From: Ilumatobacteraceae bacterium
GTDB taxonomy: Bacteria > Actinomycetota > Acidimicrobiia > Acidimicrobiales > Ilumatobacteraceae
Assembly (NCBI GenBank): GCA_024643255.1
Contig: JAHENF010000097.1
Span: forward strand, 30,798-94,797
DNA length: 64,000 nt
Direction: 5' to 3'
Both the position numbers and the translations under genes were made by a program. Below are positions 50,262 to 60,026 of this stretch, piece by piece. The notes beneath the pieces are model-generated. The model worked only from the letters and a program-made list of their open reading frames with translations. It searched no databases and was not told the DNA's origin. Each line of letters begins with the position of its first letter. The stretch's first letter is position 1.

Positions 50262-51413
50262 ATGGCCGCCCCCGTGACCGAAGAACAGATCATCGACGCG
50301 CTCCGCCCCGTCGAGGATCCCGAACTGCACCGGTCGATCGTCGACCTCGGCATGCTGCGTGGCGTCACGATCCGCGACAACGGCGTCGTCGGCGTCCTGA
50401 TCGCGCTCACCGTGCCCGGCTGTCCGCTCAAGAGCGAGATCCAGCGTCGGGTGTCGGAGGCCGCCACGCAACTCGACGGCGTCGAGTCGATCGACCTCGA
50501 ATTCACCGTGATGAGCGACGACGACCGCGAGAACCTTCGCCGCACCCTCCACGGCGATGCCGGCGCGACCGCTGGAGCGAACCAGGCCCACGGTCATGCC
50601 GAAGGCCGTGAGATCCCGTTCTCGAAAAACAGCTCGAAGACGCGTCCGCTGCTGATCTCGTCCGGCAAGGGCGGCGTCGGCAAGTCCAGCGTCACCACCA
50701 ACCTCGCCGTCGCGCTCGCCTCGCAGGGCTACAAGGTAGGTGTCGTCGATGCCGACATCTACGGCTACTCCATTCCGCGCATGCTCGGTACCGACCGAGA
50801 TCCCGTGGTCATCGACGAGATGCTCGTACCGCCCGAGATGTGGGGCGTTCGCTGCATCTCGATCGGCTACTTCGTTCCCCAGGGCCAGGCTGTGATCTGG
50901 CGCGGCCCGATGCTCCACAAGGCGCTCGAACAGTTCCTGACCGACGTGTTCTGGGACGAGCCCGACTTCCTGCTGATCGACATGCCGCCCGGCACCGGCG
51001 ACATCGCGCTCTCGCTGGCGCAGTACCTGCCCCGCGGCGAAGTGTTCGTCGTGACCACCCCGCAGCCCGCGGCACAGAAGGTCGCGTCCCTCTCCGCGGC
51101 GATGGCGGCGAAGGTCAACCTGCCGGTGCGCGGTGTCATCGAGAACATGTCGTGGTTCACCGGCGACGACGGCAAGCGCTACGAAATCTTCGGATCCGGC
51201 GGCGGCCAGGTCCTCGCCGACGAACTCGACGTCCCACTGCTCGGCCGGCTTCCGCTCGTTCCCGCGCTGCGCGAGGGAGGCGACGACGGCAGGCCGATCA
51301 CCGCGGTCGACCCCGAGTCGGAGGCCGCCCAGATCTTCCAGCGCATCGCCGCTTCGATCGCCGTCGACATGAAGCCCAAGAAGGTCTTCTCCGACAAACT
51401 CAAGGTCCTCTGA
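50262..51413 (+). CDS. mrp: Mrp/NBP35 (ApbC) family Fe-S carrier ATPase
   Basis: N-term DUF59 'IIDALRPVEDPELHRSIVDLGMLR'; 'LISSGKGGVGKSSVTTNLAVALA', 'LIDMPPGTGDIALSLAQ', 'GVIENMSWF'. Confidence 0.94.
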   Translation: MAAPVTEEQIIDALRPVEDPELHRSIVDLGMLRGVTIRDNGVVGVLIALTVPGCPLKSEIQRRVSEAATQLDGVESIDLEFTVMSDDDRENLRRTLHGDAGATAGANQAHGHAEGREIPFSKNSSKTRPLLISSGKGGVGKSSVTTNLAVALASQGYKVGVVDADIYGYSIPRMLGTDRDPVVIDEMLVPPEMWGVRCISIGYFVPQGQAVIWRGPMLHKALEQFLTDVFWDEPDFLLIDMPPGTGDIALSLAQYLPRGEVFVVTTPQPAAQKVASLSAAMAAKVNLPVRGVIENMSWFTGDDGKRYEIFGSGGGQVLADELDVPLLGRLPLVPALREGGDDGRPITAVDPESEAAQIFQRIAASIAVDMKPKKVFSDKLKVL

Positions 51414-51428
51414 GCCAACTGTTGTTCG

Positions 51429-51443
51429 TGGTGTCTGACACCA
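51429..51443. repeat. REP-like short palindrome
   Basis: TGGTGTCTGACACCA between mrp and metallopeptidase genes. Confidence 0.55.
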
Positions 51444-51453
51444 TGAGTCACCG

Positions 51454-51792
51454 ATGGAGGTCGTCGCCCGGTACAAGTTCGAGGCACTGGTGGCCGACGC
51501 GCTCGACGATCTTCCCGACGAGTTGCTGCACGTGCTCGACAACGTCGTGGTCCAAGTGGTCGACCGGAACCCCCAGGAGCCGACGTTGCTCGGTCTGTAC
51601 GAAGGTGTTCCGCATACCGAACGAAACGGCAGCGACGGTCCCGACGTCGTCACGATCTACCGGTTCGCACTGTGCGAAGCGTGCGCAGATCTCGAAGAAC
51701 TCGCCGAGGAGGTGTACGTGACCGTCATCCACGAGATCGCTCACGCCGCCGGCATCGACGACGAGCGGCTGCACGAACTCGGTTGGGGATGA
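51454..51792 (+). CDS. Minimal zincin metallopeptidase family protein
   Basis: 'YVTVIHEIAHAAGIDDERLHELGW' HExxHxxGxxD; 112 aa. Confidence 0.92.
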   Translation: MEVVARYKFEALVADALDDLPDELLHVLDNVVVQVVDRNPQEPTLLGLYEGVPHTERNGSDGPDVVTIYRFALCEACADLEELAEEVYVTVIHEIAHAAGIDDERLHELGWG

Positions 51793-53510
51793 CGGCTCCC
51801 TTCGCCCCCGGCGCAGCGATCGCGATCGCCGTCGCGGACGGCGTCGGCGCCGCATTGCTGGCCGACGACGTCTCGATGGTCGTCGACGCCGCCGACGTGT
51901 CGACGGTCCTCGCCGACATCGAACGCGCCGTGGCTCCCCGCTGGATCTGGTGGTCGACCGACACGGCCCGCACGCTCGTGAGCACAGGATTCCGACCGGC
52001 GCGGTGCTGGGATCTCGACGCCGTGCACCGACTCCTCGTCGGCGGGTGGCGCGGAGGTCCGGGACGGATCTGGGCCCAGCGGCAGGGCGTCGACACGATC
52101 GATCTCCCGCGCACCGCAGAACCCGATCTGTTCTCGCTTCCCGGCCACGACGACCACACCGCTCCGGTACGCCCGGACGGTCACCTCGACCCGGCCTGGG
52201 TCGAGGGGTTGTGGCGCTTCGACACCGAACACCTCCGCACGTGGGCGTCGCTCGCGCTCGACGTCCACCACTGGCAAGCGGCCGAGCTGGAGCGTCTCTC
52301 GCAGCGTCCTGCCGCGATCAGCACGGCCCGGTCGGAGTCGGCGGCGGCGCTGCTGTGCGCCGAGCTCGAGACCGACGGACTCCCGATCGACATCGCCGGG
52401 GCCGAGCGGATCATCGCGTCGTTCATCGGGCCCCGGCCCCGCGACGCGGCCGAGGAGCAGCAGTTCGCAGGCGAGCGTGATCAGCTCGTGCTCGAGCACC
52501 TTCCCGGGCCACCGGGCGATCTCGACCTGCGCAACCCGGCGACCGTGAAGTCGTTGCTGCGCCGTGTCGGCATCGAGGTACCGGACACCAGGGCCTGGCG
52601 CCTGGAGCGCCTTCGCGACCAGGATCCGATCGTCGACGCCTTGCTCACCTGGCGTAGGGCCGAACGGATCGCCACCACGTTCGGCTACCGATGGCTCGAC
52701 CAGCATGTCGGTCCCGATGGCCGCCTGCGCGGCCAGTGGTCGGCGTCCGACGGCGCCGCCGGTCGCATGACCGCCACCGCAGGGCTGCACAACATGCCCG
52801 TCGAACTGCGACCCGCGGTCGCGGCCGGGGCCGACCACGTCTTCGTCCGAGCCGACCTCGGCCAGATCGAACCACGAATCCTCGCTGCGGTGTCGAGCGA
52901 CGACGCGCTGGCCGCCGCGACGTGGGAGGACGACATGTACGCGCCCGTGGCCGAACGCCTCGGCGTCACCCGGGACATCGCCAAGGTCGCCGTACTGGGC
53001 GCGATGTACGGCCAGACCACCGGACACGGGGCCGTGGCGCTGCGCGGGCTCGAATCGGCCTATCCGGTCGCCATGGCGTACCTCGACAATGCGGCTCGCC
53101 TCGCCGAGGGAGGCAACGACCTGCGCACTCGCGGTGGCCGTCTCGTTCGCATGTCATCGAACGAACAACTCGACGAGTCAGGCGACGCCCCGGGTCGAGC
53201 AGCGCGGTCGCGCGCCGCCGCCCGCGGACGGTACGGTCGAAACGCCATGGTGCAAGGTGCTGCCGCCGAGTTCTTCAAGACGTGGGCGGCCACCGTCAGA
53301 GCCCGGGTCACACCGATCGGCGCGACGATCGTGCTGTGCCTGCACGACGAACTGCTCGTGCACTGCCACAGCGACGATGCGGCGGCTGTCAGCAGCGTCG
53401 TGACCGATGGCCTGCAGGAGGCGGGCCACCGATGGTCGGTCGGAGTGGCAGCGTCGGTGCGCTTCGTCGCCGACACGAGCGTGATCGAGCGTTGGTCCGA
53501 AGCCAAGTGA
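51789..53510 (+). CDS. Accessory family-A DNA polymerase / 3'-5' exonuclease-like protein
   Basis: 'RADLGQIEPRILAAVSSDD', 'VAVLGAMYGQTTG', 'CLHDELLVHC' PolA motifs A/B/C; ATGA overlap with upstream gene. Confidence 0.88.
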   Translation: MTAPFAPGAAIAIAVADGVGAALLADDVSMVVDAADVSTVLADIERAVAPRWIWWSTDTARTLVSTGFRPARCWDLDAVHRLLVGGWRGGPGRIWAQRQGVDTIDLPRTAEPDLFSLPGHDDHTAPVRPDGHLDPAWVEGLWRFDTEHLRTWASLALDVHHWQAAELERLSQRPAAISTARSESAAALLCAELETDGLPIDIAGAERIIASFIGPRPRDAAEEQQFAGERDQLVLEHLPGPPGDLDLRNPATVKSLLRRVGIEVPDTRAWRLERLRDQDPIVDALLTWRRAERIATTFGYRWLDQHVGPDGRLRGQWSASDGAAGRMTATAGLHNMPVELRPAVAAGADHVFVRADLGQIEPRILAAVSSDDALAAATWEDDMYAPVAERLGVTRDIAKVAVLGAMYGQTTGHGAVALRGLESAYPVAMAYLDNAARLAEGGNDLRTRGGRLVRMSSNEQLDESGDAPGRAARSRAAARGRYGRNAMVQGAAAEFFKTWAATVRARVTPIGATIVLCLHDELLVHCHSDDAAAVSSVVTDGLQEAGHRWSVGVAASVRFVADTSVIERWSEAK

Positions 53511-53583
53511 CGTTTGTCCGATGGCCGTCAGCGGGGGCCGAATGGTGCTGGGCCCACCCATCGGCACAGCTAGGTTGGTGACG

Positions 53584-54402
53584 GTGAGTGACATCCCTCC
53601 GCCACCGGGTGCCGGGGAGCGACCATCGACGCCCCCTCCCCCACCACGGGCTGCGATGCCCCCGCCTCCGCCGAACCTCAGCGCCCCGGCCGGGTACATC
53701 GGGTACGACTCGAACCCGACCCCGAACCGTGCGCTCTCGCGCGTTCGCGGGCTCTCCAAGGCGATCGTCGTGCTCACCTCCGTCGTCGCCGCGGCGACGG
53801 TGATCACGACGCTGCTGAGCATCGGCGTCGCCGGCGACGCGTCCGACTTCCTCGCCGGCGACATCACCGACGACCAGTTCCGAACGTCGCTCGCCCCGCT
53901 CAGCGCGGTGCAGAGCATCGCCGGTGTCGCCACCCTGGCCACCGGGATCGTCACCATGATCTGGATGTTCCGGATCGCCAGCAACGTGCGCGCCTTCGGT
54001 CGCCGCACGACCTGGCATCCCTTGTTCTCGATCTTCGGATGGTTCCTCCCACCGTTCTTCCTCTACGTGATCCCCTTCCTCGTCCTGCGCGAGCAATGGA
54101 AGGCGTCGGACCCATCGGTCGACGGAACCGACGGATGGAAGGCAGAGGCCGACAACCGCACGCTGTGGGGCTGGTTCGCGTTCTACGGCCTGCTGCCCCT
54201 CGTGCTCTTCGCCACCCAGATCGGCTCGATCACGAGTGCCGGGCTCGGCACCGGCAACGTGGAGACCGTCGCCGAGTCGCTCGACCAGGTGAGCGCGCTG
54301 ACCTTCATCTCCGCCGTGTCGGTCATCGGCGCCGCCTTGTTCTGGATCACGTTCGTGCGCCGACTGACGCAACGACACATCGCCTTGACCAACGAGTCGT
54401 AG
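53584..54402 (+). CDS. DUF4328 domain membrane protein with proline-rich N-terminus
   Basis: 'WMFRIASNVRAFGRRTTWHPLFSIFGWFLPPFFLYVIPFLVLREQWKASDP'; GTG start. Confidence 0.85.
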   Translation: MSDIPPPPGAGERPSTPPPPPRAAMPPPPPNLSAPAGYIGYDSNPTPNRALSRVRGLSKAIVVLTSVVAAATVITTLLSIGVAGDASDFLAGDITDDQFRTSLAPLSAVQSIAGVATLATGIVTMIWMFRIASNVRAFGRRTTWHPLFSIFGWFLPPFFLYVIPFLVLREQWKASDPSVDGTDGWKAEADNRTLWGWFAFYGLLPLVLFATQIGSITSAGLGTGNVETVAESLDQVSALTFISAVSVIGAALFWITFVRRLTQRHIALTNES

Positions 54403-54406
54403 CGCC

Positions 54407-54877
54407 GTGAGCACGTCCGACGTCATCTACTTGGTCCGACACGCCAAAGCGGGCGAGCGGCGCACGTGGACCGACGACGACGATGTCAGACCGTTGAGCA
54501 AACACGGTTGGCGACAGGCCCGGGCGGTGTCGATTCGCCTCGCACAGAAGGGGGCCTCGACGATCTATTCGAGTCCGTATGTCCGCTGCGTCCAGACCGT
54601 CGAGCCGCTCGCCGAACTCATCGGCACCAAGGTCACCGTCGACGACCGGCTCGCCGAGGATCGACCCTTCGAACCCGTTCTCGAACTGTTGACCGAGGTC
54701 GATCCCGGCGCCGTCCTGTGCAGCCACGGCGACGTCATCCCGGCCACGGTCGAGGCGTTGGTCCGTCGTGGCATGGAGGTGCAGTCGACCGTCGATTGGC
54801 GCAAGGCCACCGTCTGGGTCCTGAGACGCAAGAACGGCCGCGTCACCAAGGGCAAGGTCTGGCCGCCACCGACCTGA
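54407..54877 (+). CDS. Histidine phosphatase (SixA-like)
   Basis: 'VIYLVRHAKAGERRTWTDDDDVRPLSKHGWRQARAV'. Confidence 0.9.
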   Translation: MSTSDVIYLVRHAKAGERRTWTDDDDVRPLSKHGWRQARAVSIRLAQKGASTIYSSPYVRCVQTVEPLAELIGTKVTVDDRLAEDRPFEPVLELLTEVDPGAVLCSHGDVIPATVEALVRRGMEVQSTVDWRKATVWVLRRKNGRVTKGKVWPPPT

Positions 54878-54914
54878 GACGGCGGCGACATCAGCCGGCC
54901 GGTACTGTCCGTGG

Positions 54915-56072
54915 ATGCGCATCGGGATCCTGACCCGCGAGTATCCGCCGGACGTCTACGGTGGCGCCGGCGTGCACGTCGACTTCCTCGTACGTGAGCT
55001 GGTGCAGCTCGCCGACGTCGAGGTGCACTGCATGGGCGACCCCCGCCCGGGCGCCACCGCCCACTCCGAACGCAACCCGCTGCTCGTCGACGCCAACGCT
55101 GCGCTGCGGACGCTGGCGGCAGACCTGGCGATGGCCGACCAGACCGCGGGATGCGACATCGTCCACTCCCACACGTGGTACGCCAACATGGGAGGCCACT
55201 GGTCGAAGCTGCTCCACGACATTCCCCACGTCGTGACCTCGCACTCGCTCGAGCCCCACCGGCCCTGGAAGGCCGAGCAACTCGGCGGTGGTTACCGGGT
55301 GTCGTCGTGGGCCGAACGCACCGCCTACGAGGGTGCCGACGCGGTGATCGCCGTGAGCCACGGATCCAAGCGCGACGTCCTCTCGGCCTATCCGACACTC
55401 GACGAGGCCAAGGTGCACGTCGTCCACAACGGGATCGACACCGACTTCTACCGGCCCGATCCCGAGACGGACGTCCTCGAGCGGTTGGGCGTCGACCCCG
55501 AGCGTCCGTCGGCCGTCTTCGTCGGCCGCATCACGCGCCAGAAGGGCGTTCCCCACCTGCTGCGCGCGGCGCTCGGCTTCGACGAGTCGGTACAGCTCGT
55601 GCTGCTGGCCGGCGCAGCCGACACACCTGAGCTCGCCGCCGAGACGGACGACCTCGTGGCCACGCTGCGCGCCGAGCGCGACGGCGTCCACCTCGTGTCG
55701 GAGATGTTGCCGCGCGAGCAGGTGCGCCAGGTGCTCACACACGGAACCGTGTTCGTCTGCCCGTCGATCTACGAGCCACTCGGCATCGTGAACCTCGAGG
55801 CGATGGCGTGCGAGACGGCGGTCGTCGCGAGCGATGTCGGTGGGATTCCGGATGTCGTCGTCGACGGGGAGACGGGCCGGCTCGTGCACTACGACGCCGG
55901 CGACCCGGAGGCCTTCGAGGCGGGGCTCGCTGATGCGGTCAACGACGTTGTCCGCGCCCCCGACCGGGCGAGGGCGATGGGCGTCGCGGGGCGTCGACGG
56001 GCGGTCGCCGACTTCGGCTGGGACGTTGCGGCACGGCGGACGATGGCGATCTACGAGTCCCTCGTCGGCTGA
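54915..56072 (+). CDS. glgA: Glycogen synthase, actinobacterial type
   Basis: 'MRIGILTREYPPDVYGGAGVHVDFLVRELVQL', 'GRITRQKGVPHLLRA', 'PSIYEPLGIVNLEAMACETAVVASDVGGIPDVV'. Confidence 0.93.
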   Translation: MRIGILTREYPPDVYGGAGVHVDFLVRELVQLADVEVHCMGDPRPGATAHSERNPLLVDANAALRTLAADLAMADQTAGCDIVHSHTWYANMGGHWSKLLHDIPHVVTSHSLEPHRPWKAEQLGGGYRVSSWAERTAYEGADAVIAVSHGSKRDVLSAYPTLDEAKVHVVHNGIDTDFYRPDPETDVLERLGVDPERPSAVFVGRITRQKGVPHLLRAALGFDESVQLVLLAGAADTPELAAETDDLVATLRAERDGVHLVSEMLPREQVRQVLTHGTVFVCPSIYEPLGIVNLEAMACETAVVASDVGGIPDVVVDGETGRLVHYDAGDPEAFEAGLADAVNDVVRAPDRARAMGVAGRRRAVADFGWDVAARRTMAIYESLVG

Positions 56073-56093
56073 GTGGCCTGAACCGCCCGGGGA

Positions 56094-56855
56094 TCAGCCG
56101 AGTGCGGCGCGGATCTGGTCGGCGAAGCTCGACACGAGCGAGGCGACCTCGGCGGGCGGATTGCTCGCCTCACACTTCTCGATGTGCGGAAGTGCGGCCG
56201 CGGCGTCACCGCGGAACTGGAACTCGACGATCGCCAGGAAGCACTGCGGGTCGGCGTAGTCGGGCTCGAGCTCCGCAGCCTGACCCAGTGCGAGCCGGGC
56301 GGCATCGAGACGATCGGCATTGTTGGGCTGGTCGGGGTTCTGGCGGGTCAGCAACGCGAGCGTCCAACCGAAGTAGGCGAGCGCCTCGGCGTTGTCGCGA
56401 CCCCGATCGCGCTCCATCTCGATCGCGCGTCCGAACAGGGAGTTCGCGAGCTGGAAGTCGCCCTGCCCCATGGCGTCACGGGCGTTGGTGAGCACGATCC
56501 GTGATTCGTCACCGGGCGTCAGGCCCGTCATCTGCTGGCCCGACGACCGCTCACCCCATGCGCCGGCGAGGACGAATCCGACCGCCACCGAACCGACCAA
56601 CACGGCGGCGGTCACCGCGATGATCCGGCTCCACCGGCGCGGCGGCCGTTGCGGCAGTTCGCCGCGGCCCTCCTCGATCTCGCGCAGCACCGTCGCAGCT
56701 CGAACGGTGTAGCCGTCCTTCAGGGTCTGGTAGTCGAGATCGTCGACGTCACCTGCCGCATGTTCCTTCTCGAGATCGGTCAACGAGCGCAGCAGGTACC
56801 GACGTTCCTCCTCGAGCTCGGCGAGCCGATCGAGTTGCGCCCCGCTGGTGCTCAT
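56094..56855 (-). CDS. TPR-containing cytochrome c biogenesis protein (CcmI-like)
   Basis: ATGA overlap with ccmH; single TM plus TPR-like C-terminus; genomic context. Confidence 0.75.
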   Translation of the reverse strand: MSTSGAQLDRLAELEEERRYLLRSLTDLEKEHAAGDVDDLDYQTLKDGYTVRAATVLREIEEGRGELPQRPPRRWSRIIAVTAAVLVGSVAVGFVLAGAWGERSSGQQMTGLTPGDESRIVLTNARDAMGQGDFQLANSLFGRAIEMERDRGRDNAEALAYFGWTLALLTRQNPDQPNNADRLDAARLALGQAAELEPDYADPQCFLAIVEFQFRGDAAAALPHIEKCEASNPPAEVASLVSSFADQIRAALG

Positions 56856-57361
56856 CGTCCCGTGTCCGGTTCGTCGAGTTGGGCGAGCAGCGCCGCCTCG
56901 ACGAGCGCCCGATCGTCGTCGGTCGGTTCGCGCATCCCGCCAGCTTCGCGTTTCCAGCGACGGAAGACGACGACGAGCGCGGCCACGCCGCACGCGAACG
57001 CGACCGCGGGCAGCACCCACACCAGCGCATCGAACCCGCTCGCCTTGGGCACGAGGAGCACCTGGGCGCCATAGCGCGTCTCGATGAACGCGACGATCTC
57101 GGCATCGCTCAGATCGTTGTCGGCAACGAGCTGTTGCACCTGGTTGCGGATCGCCTGCGACGCGTTGTTCTGCGACTCGAAGACGCTCTCGCCGTCGCAG
57201 ATCGGGCACGCGACACGCCGGGCGATCGCATCGACGCGGTCGTCCTGGCTCGCGGGTCCGGTCGACCGGGTTGCACCGACGGCGAGGAACCCGGCGATCA
57301 CGAAGACCAGGAGCACCCAGCCCGGCCAGCGCTTGACCTTGGCGTTCAGTTCGCTGGCCAT
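56852..57361 (-). CDS. ccmH: Cytochrome c-type biogenesis protein CcmH
   Basis: 'RRVACPICDGESVFESQNNASQAIRNQVQQLVADNDLSDAEIVAFIETRYG'. Confidence 0.93.
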   Translation of the reverse strand: MASELNAKVKRWPGWVLLVFVIAGFLAVGATRSTGPASQDDRVDAIARRVACPICDGESVFESQNNASQAIRNQVQQLVADNDLSDAEIVAFIETRYGAQVLLVPKASGFDALVWVLPAVAFACGVAALVVVFRRWKREAGGMREPTDDDRALVEAALLAQLDEPDTGR

Positions 57362-57969
57362 CAGCCGTACTGCTCGCGGAACTGCTGGAGGATCGCGTTC
57401 AGTTGGGCCGCGGTCACCTTGGAGATCAGGCGGAGCTGCACCACACCACTCGGGTCGACGATCCACGTCTCGGGCACCTGCGACACACCGAATGCCACCG
57501 GGAACTCGTCGGCCTTGGAGTAGATCGCCGGCCAGTCACCACCGTTGTCGGCGAAGAACCGCTCGATCTCGGACTGTTTGCCCTTGGTGACCACCGAGTA
57601 GAGCTCGGCCCCGTCGGCGCCGAGCGTCGCCTGGTCCTCGGAGAACGCGACAAGTTCGGGATGTTCCTGGATGCACGGGATGCATGTCGGGTCGAAGAAG
57701 TTGAGCACGACCCAGCTCCCCTTGCGACGCGACAGGTCGAACGACGTGCCGTCGCCGAGCGTGCCGGTCGCCTCGGGGGCGGGTCGCCCGATCAGCGGTG
57801 ATGCGGCGGACTCCTTGCGGCTGGCGTCGGCCCCGGCGAGCACGATGAACAGCCCCACCATCACGACGGCGATCGCGCCGACGATCACCGGAGCGATACG
57901 ACGTCGGCCACCGGCACTGGCACCGTCGTCGGCCGGGCCGGCCTGGACTTCGTCGACCACGTCACTCAT
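57361..57969 (-). CDS. ccmG: Thiol:disulfide oxidoreductase (CcmG/DsbE/TlpA-like)
   Basis: 'GSWVVLNFFDPTCIPCIQEHPEL' CxxC; 'VPETWIVDPSGVV'. Confidence 0.9.
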   Translation of the reverse strand: MSDVVDEVQAGPADDGASAGGRRRIAPVIVGAIAVVMVGLFIVLAGADASRKESAASPLIGRPAPEATGTLGDGTSFDLSRRKGSWVVLNFFDPTCIPCIQEHPELVAFSEDQATLGADGAELYSVVTKGKQSEIERFFADNGGDWPAIYSKADEFPVAFGVSQVPETWIVDPSGVVQLRLISKVTAAQLNAILQQFREQYG

Positions 57970-60026
57970 ACGGGCGCCTCGTTCCGGGTGCCGACGTCAT
58001 CGACGTCGACGTCGACCTGATCGGCATCGGCATCGGCGTCCGCGCCGCTGCCCGACGGCGGTCCGTCGACGGCGATCGGCGCGGAGACCGGGTCGATCGC
58101 CACGCGGCGTCGCGACCCCGGGAAGGCCGCGAGCAGGGTGCCCACGGCCATGATCGCCCCACCGAGCCACAGCCACAGGATCATCGGCTTGATGAAGACC
58201 CGGAGCGTCACCGTCGTGTCGCCGGGCGCGGCCCCCTGGTTGAGCGTCAGGTACACGTCCTCGGTGAGACCGGTGCGCACCGACGGCGTGCCGATGTCGG
58301 CGCCCATGTTGAGGTAGGTGGTGATCGCCGGCCGATAGGTCGAGCCGCCGTCGAGGATCACGTTGGCGGCGACTCGACTCTGGCGGTCGTTGGTTCGTTC
58401 GTCGACCGACACGAGTTCGAAGCTGTGACCACCCCATTCGACGACCTCGCCCTGGTTCAACTCGAGCGTCGCCGAGTGCGTGAAGCTGTTGGACGACGCG
58501 AGCGCGACGGCGATGATGATCACGCCGATGTGGACGATCATGCCGCCGTTGGCCCGACCGACCAGCCCGCGCCATCCCTGACGGCGAGTCGCGAGCGCGA
58601 GCTGTCGACCCGCGGATCCCGCAGCGAAACCCGCGAGCCCGAACGCGACGAGCGGTGCCCATCCGTCGGCGCCGACCAGCACCGCGACGACGAGCGCGCC
58701 CGCACCGCACCACGCCGGCCAGAACAGCCGGTTGCGGAGCAGCTCGGTCGACGCCTTGCGCCACGGCAGCACGGGGGCCACGCCCATCAGGAAGAGCAGC
58801 ACCAGGCCGATCGGCTGCGAGAGCCGATCGAAGTACGGGGCGCCGACGAGGGTCTGCCGATTCTGCAGGGCCTCGACCAGCAGCGGGAACAGCGTGCCGA
58901 GCAGGATGATGAACGCCCAGACGGTGAACAGCACGTTGTTGGCGAGAAACGCTCCTTCACGCGACAGCGGCGAGTCGATGCTCCCGGGCGATCGAAGCCG
59001 GTCGCCGCGCCACGCGATCAGGCCGAGCGAGACGACGACGATCAGCCCGAAGAACACCAGGAGCCAGGTGCCCACCGGCCCGTCACCGAACGCGTGCACC
59101 GAGTTGAGCACGCCCGAACGGGTCAGGAACGTTCCCAGAATCGTGAGCGCGAACGTCGCGACGAGCAGGCTCAGGTTCCAGACCCGGAGCATTCCTCGAC
59201 GCTCCTGGACCAAGACCGAGTGGATGTAGGCGGTGCCGGTGAGCCATGGCAGGAACGACGCGTTCTCGACGGGGTCCCAGGCCCACACGCCCGACCAGCC
59301 GAGCACCTCGTAACTCCACCAGCCGCCGAGCAGGATGCCGATCGTCAGGAATGCCCAGGCGAACAGCGCCCACCGTCGGGTCTCCATCAACCAGCCCTCA
59401 CCCAGACGGCCGGTGATCAGCGCCGCCATCGCGAAGGCGAACGGCACGCTGAATCCGACGTAGCCGAGATAGAGGATCGGCGGGTGGAACAACACCAGGA
59501 TGTGGTTCTGCAGCAGCGGGTTGGGCCCCGGTCCGCTGGTGACCCCCGCCGCACCGGCTCCGAAGGGGTCTGCGGGACCGAAGCTCAGCATGGCGAAGAA
59601 CGCCGAGATCACGAACATCACGATCAGGGCCCAGCCGACGAGTACATCGTCCGTGCGGTCGCGGAAGCGCCAGGCGACCGCCGCGGTGAACACGCCGAGC
59701 ATGAGCGCCCACAACAGGATCGAGCCCTCCAGCGCCGACCACATCGCGGCGATGTTGTACAGCAGCGGCGTATCGGCCGAGCCGACCTGCTGGATGTAGG
59801 CCATCGAGAAGTCGCGAGTCACCAGCGCCCGCTGCATCATCACCACGGCCAGCACGATCCCGCCGAGCGCGAGGAACGCGTACACCGGCCCCTGCTTGAG
59901 GAGGCGCGCGTCCTTGCGGCGGATGCCGTAGAGGACGGCGATCGCGCCGAACACGGACGCGGCCAGCATCAACAGCAGCCCGGCTCGGCCCAGCGCCGAG
60001 TTTGCACTCGCGGCGGCGAGCATCAC
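57966..60026 (-). CDS. ccmF: Heme lyase CcmF/NrfE family
   Basis: 'SALEGSILLWALML', 'GGWWSYEVLGWSGVWAWDPVENASFLPWLTGTAYIHS' WWD domain. Confidence 0.96.
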   Translation of the reverse strand: MMLAAASANSALGRAGLLLMLAASVFGAIAVLYGIRRKDARLLKQGPVYAFLALGGIVLAVVMMQRALVTRDFSMAYIQQVGSADTPLLYNIAAMWSALEGSILLWALMLGVFTAAVAWRFRDRTDDVLVGWALIVMFVISAFFAMLSFGPADPFGAGAAGVTSGPGPNPLLQNHILVLFHPPILYLGYVGFSVPFAFAMAALITGRLGEGWLMETRRWALFAWAFLTIGILLGGWWSYEVLGWSGVWAWDPVENASFLPWLTGTAYIHSVLVQERRGMLRVWNLSLLVATFALTILGTFLTRSGVLNSVHAFGDGPVGTWLLVFFGLIVVVSLGLIAWRGDRLRSPGSIDSPLSREGAFLANNVLFTVWAFIILLGTLFPLLVEALQNRQTLVGAPYFDRLSQPIGLVLLFLMGVAPVLPWRKASTELLRNRLFWPAWCGAGALVVAVLVGADGWAPLVAFGLAGFAAGSAGRQLALATRRQGWRGLVGRANGGMIVHIGVIIIAVALASSNSFTHSATLELNQGEVVEWGGHSFELVSVDERTNDRQSRVAANVILDGGSTYRPAITTYLNMGADIGTPSVRTGLTEDVYLTLNQGAAPGDTTVTLRVFIKPMILWLWLGGAIMAVGTLLAAFPGSRRRVAIDPVSAPIAVDGPPSGSGADADADADQVDVDVDDVGTRNEAPV

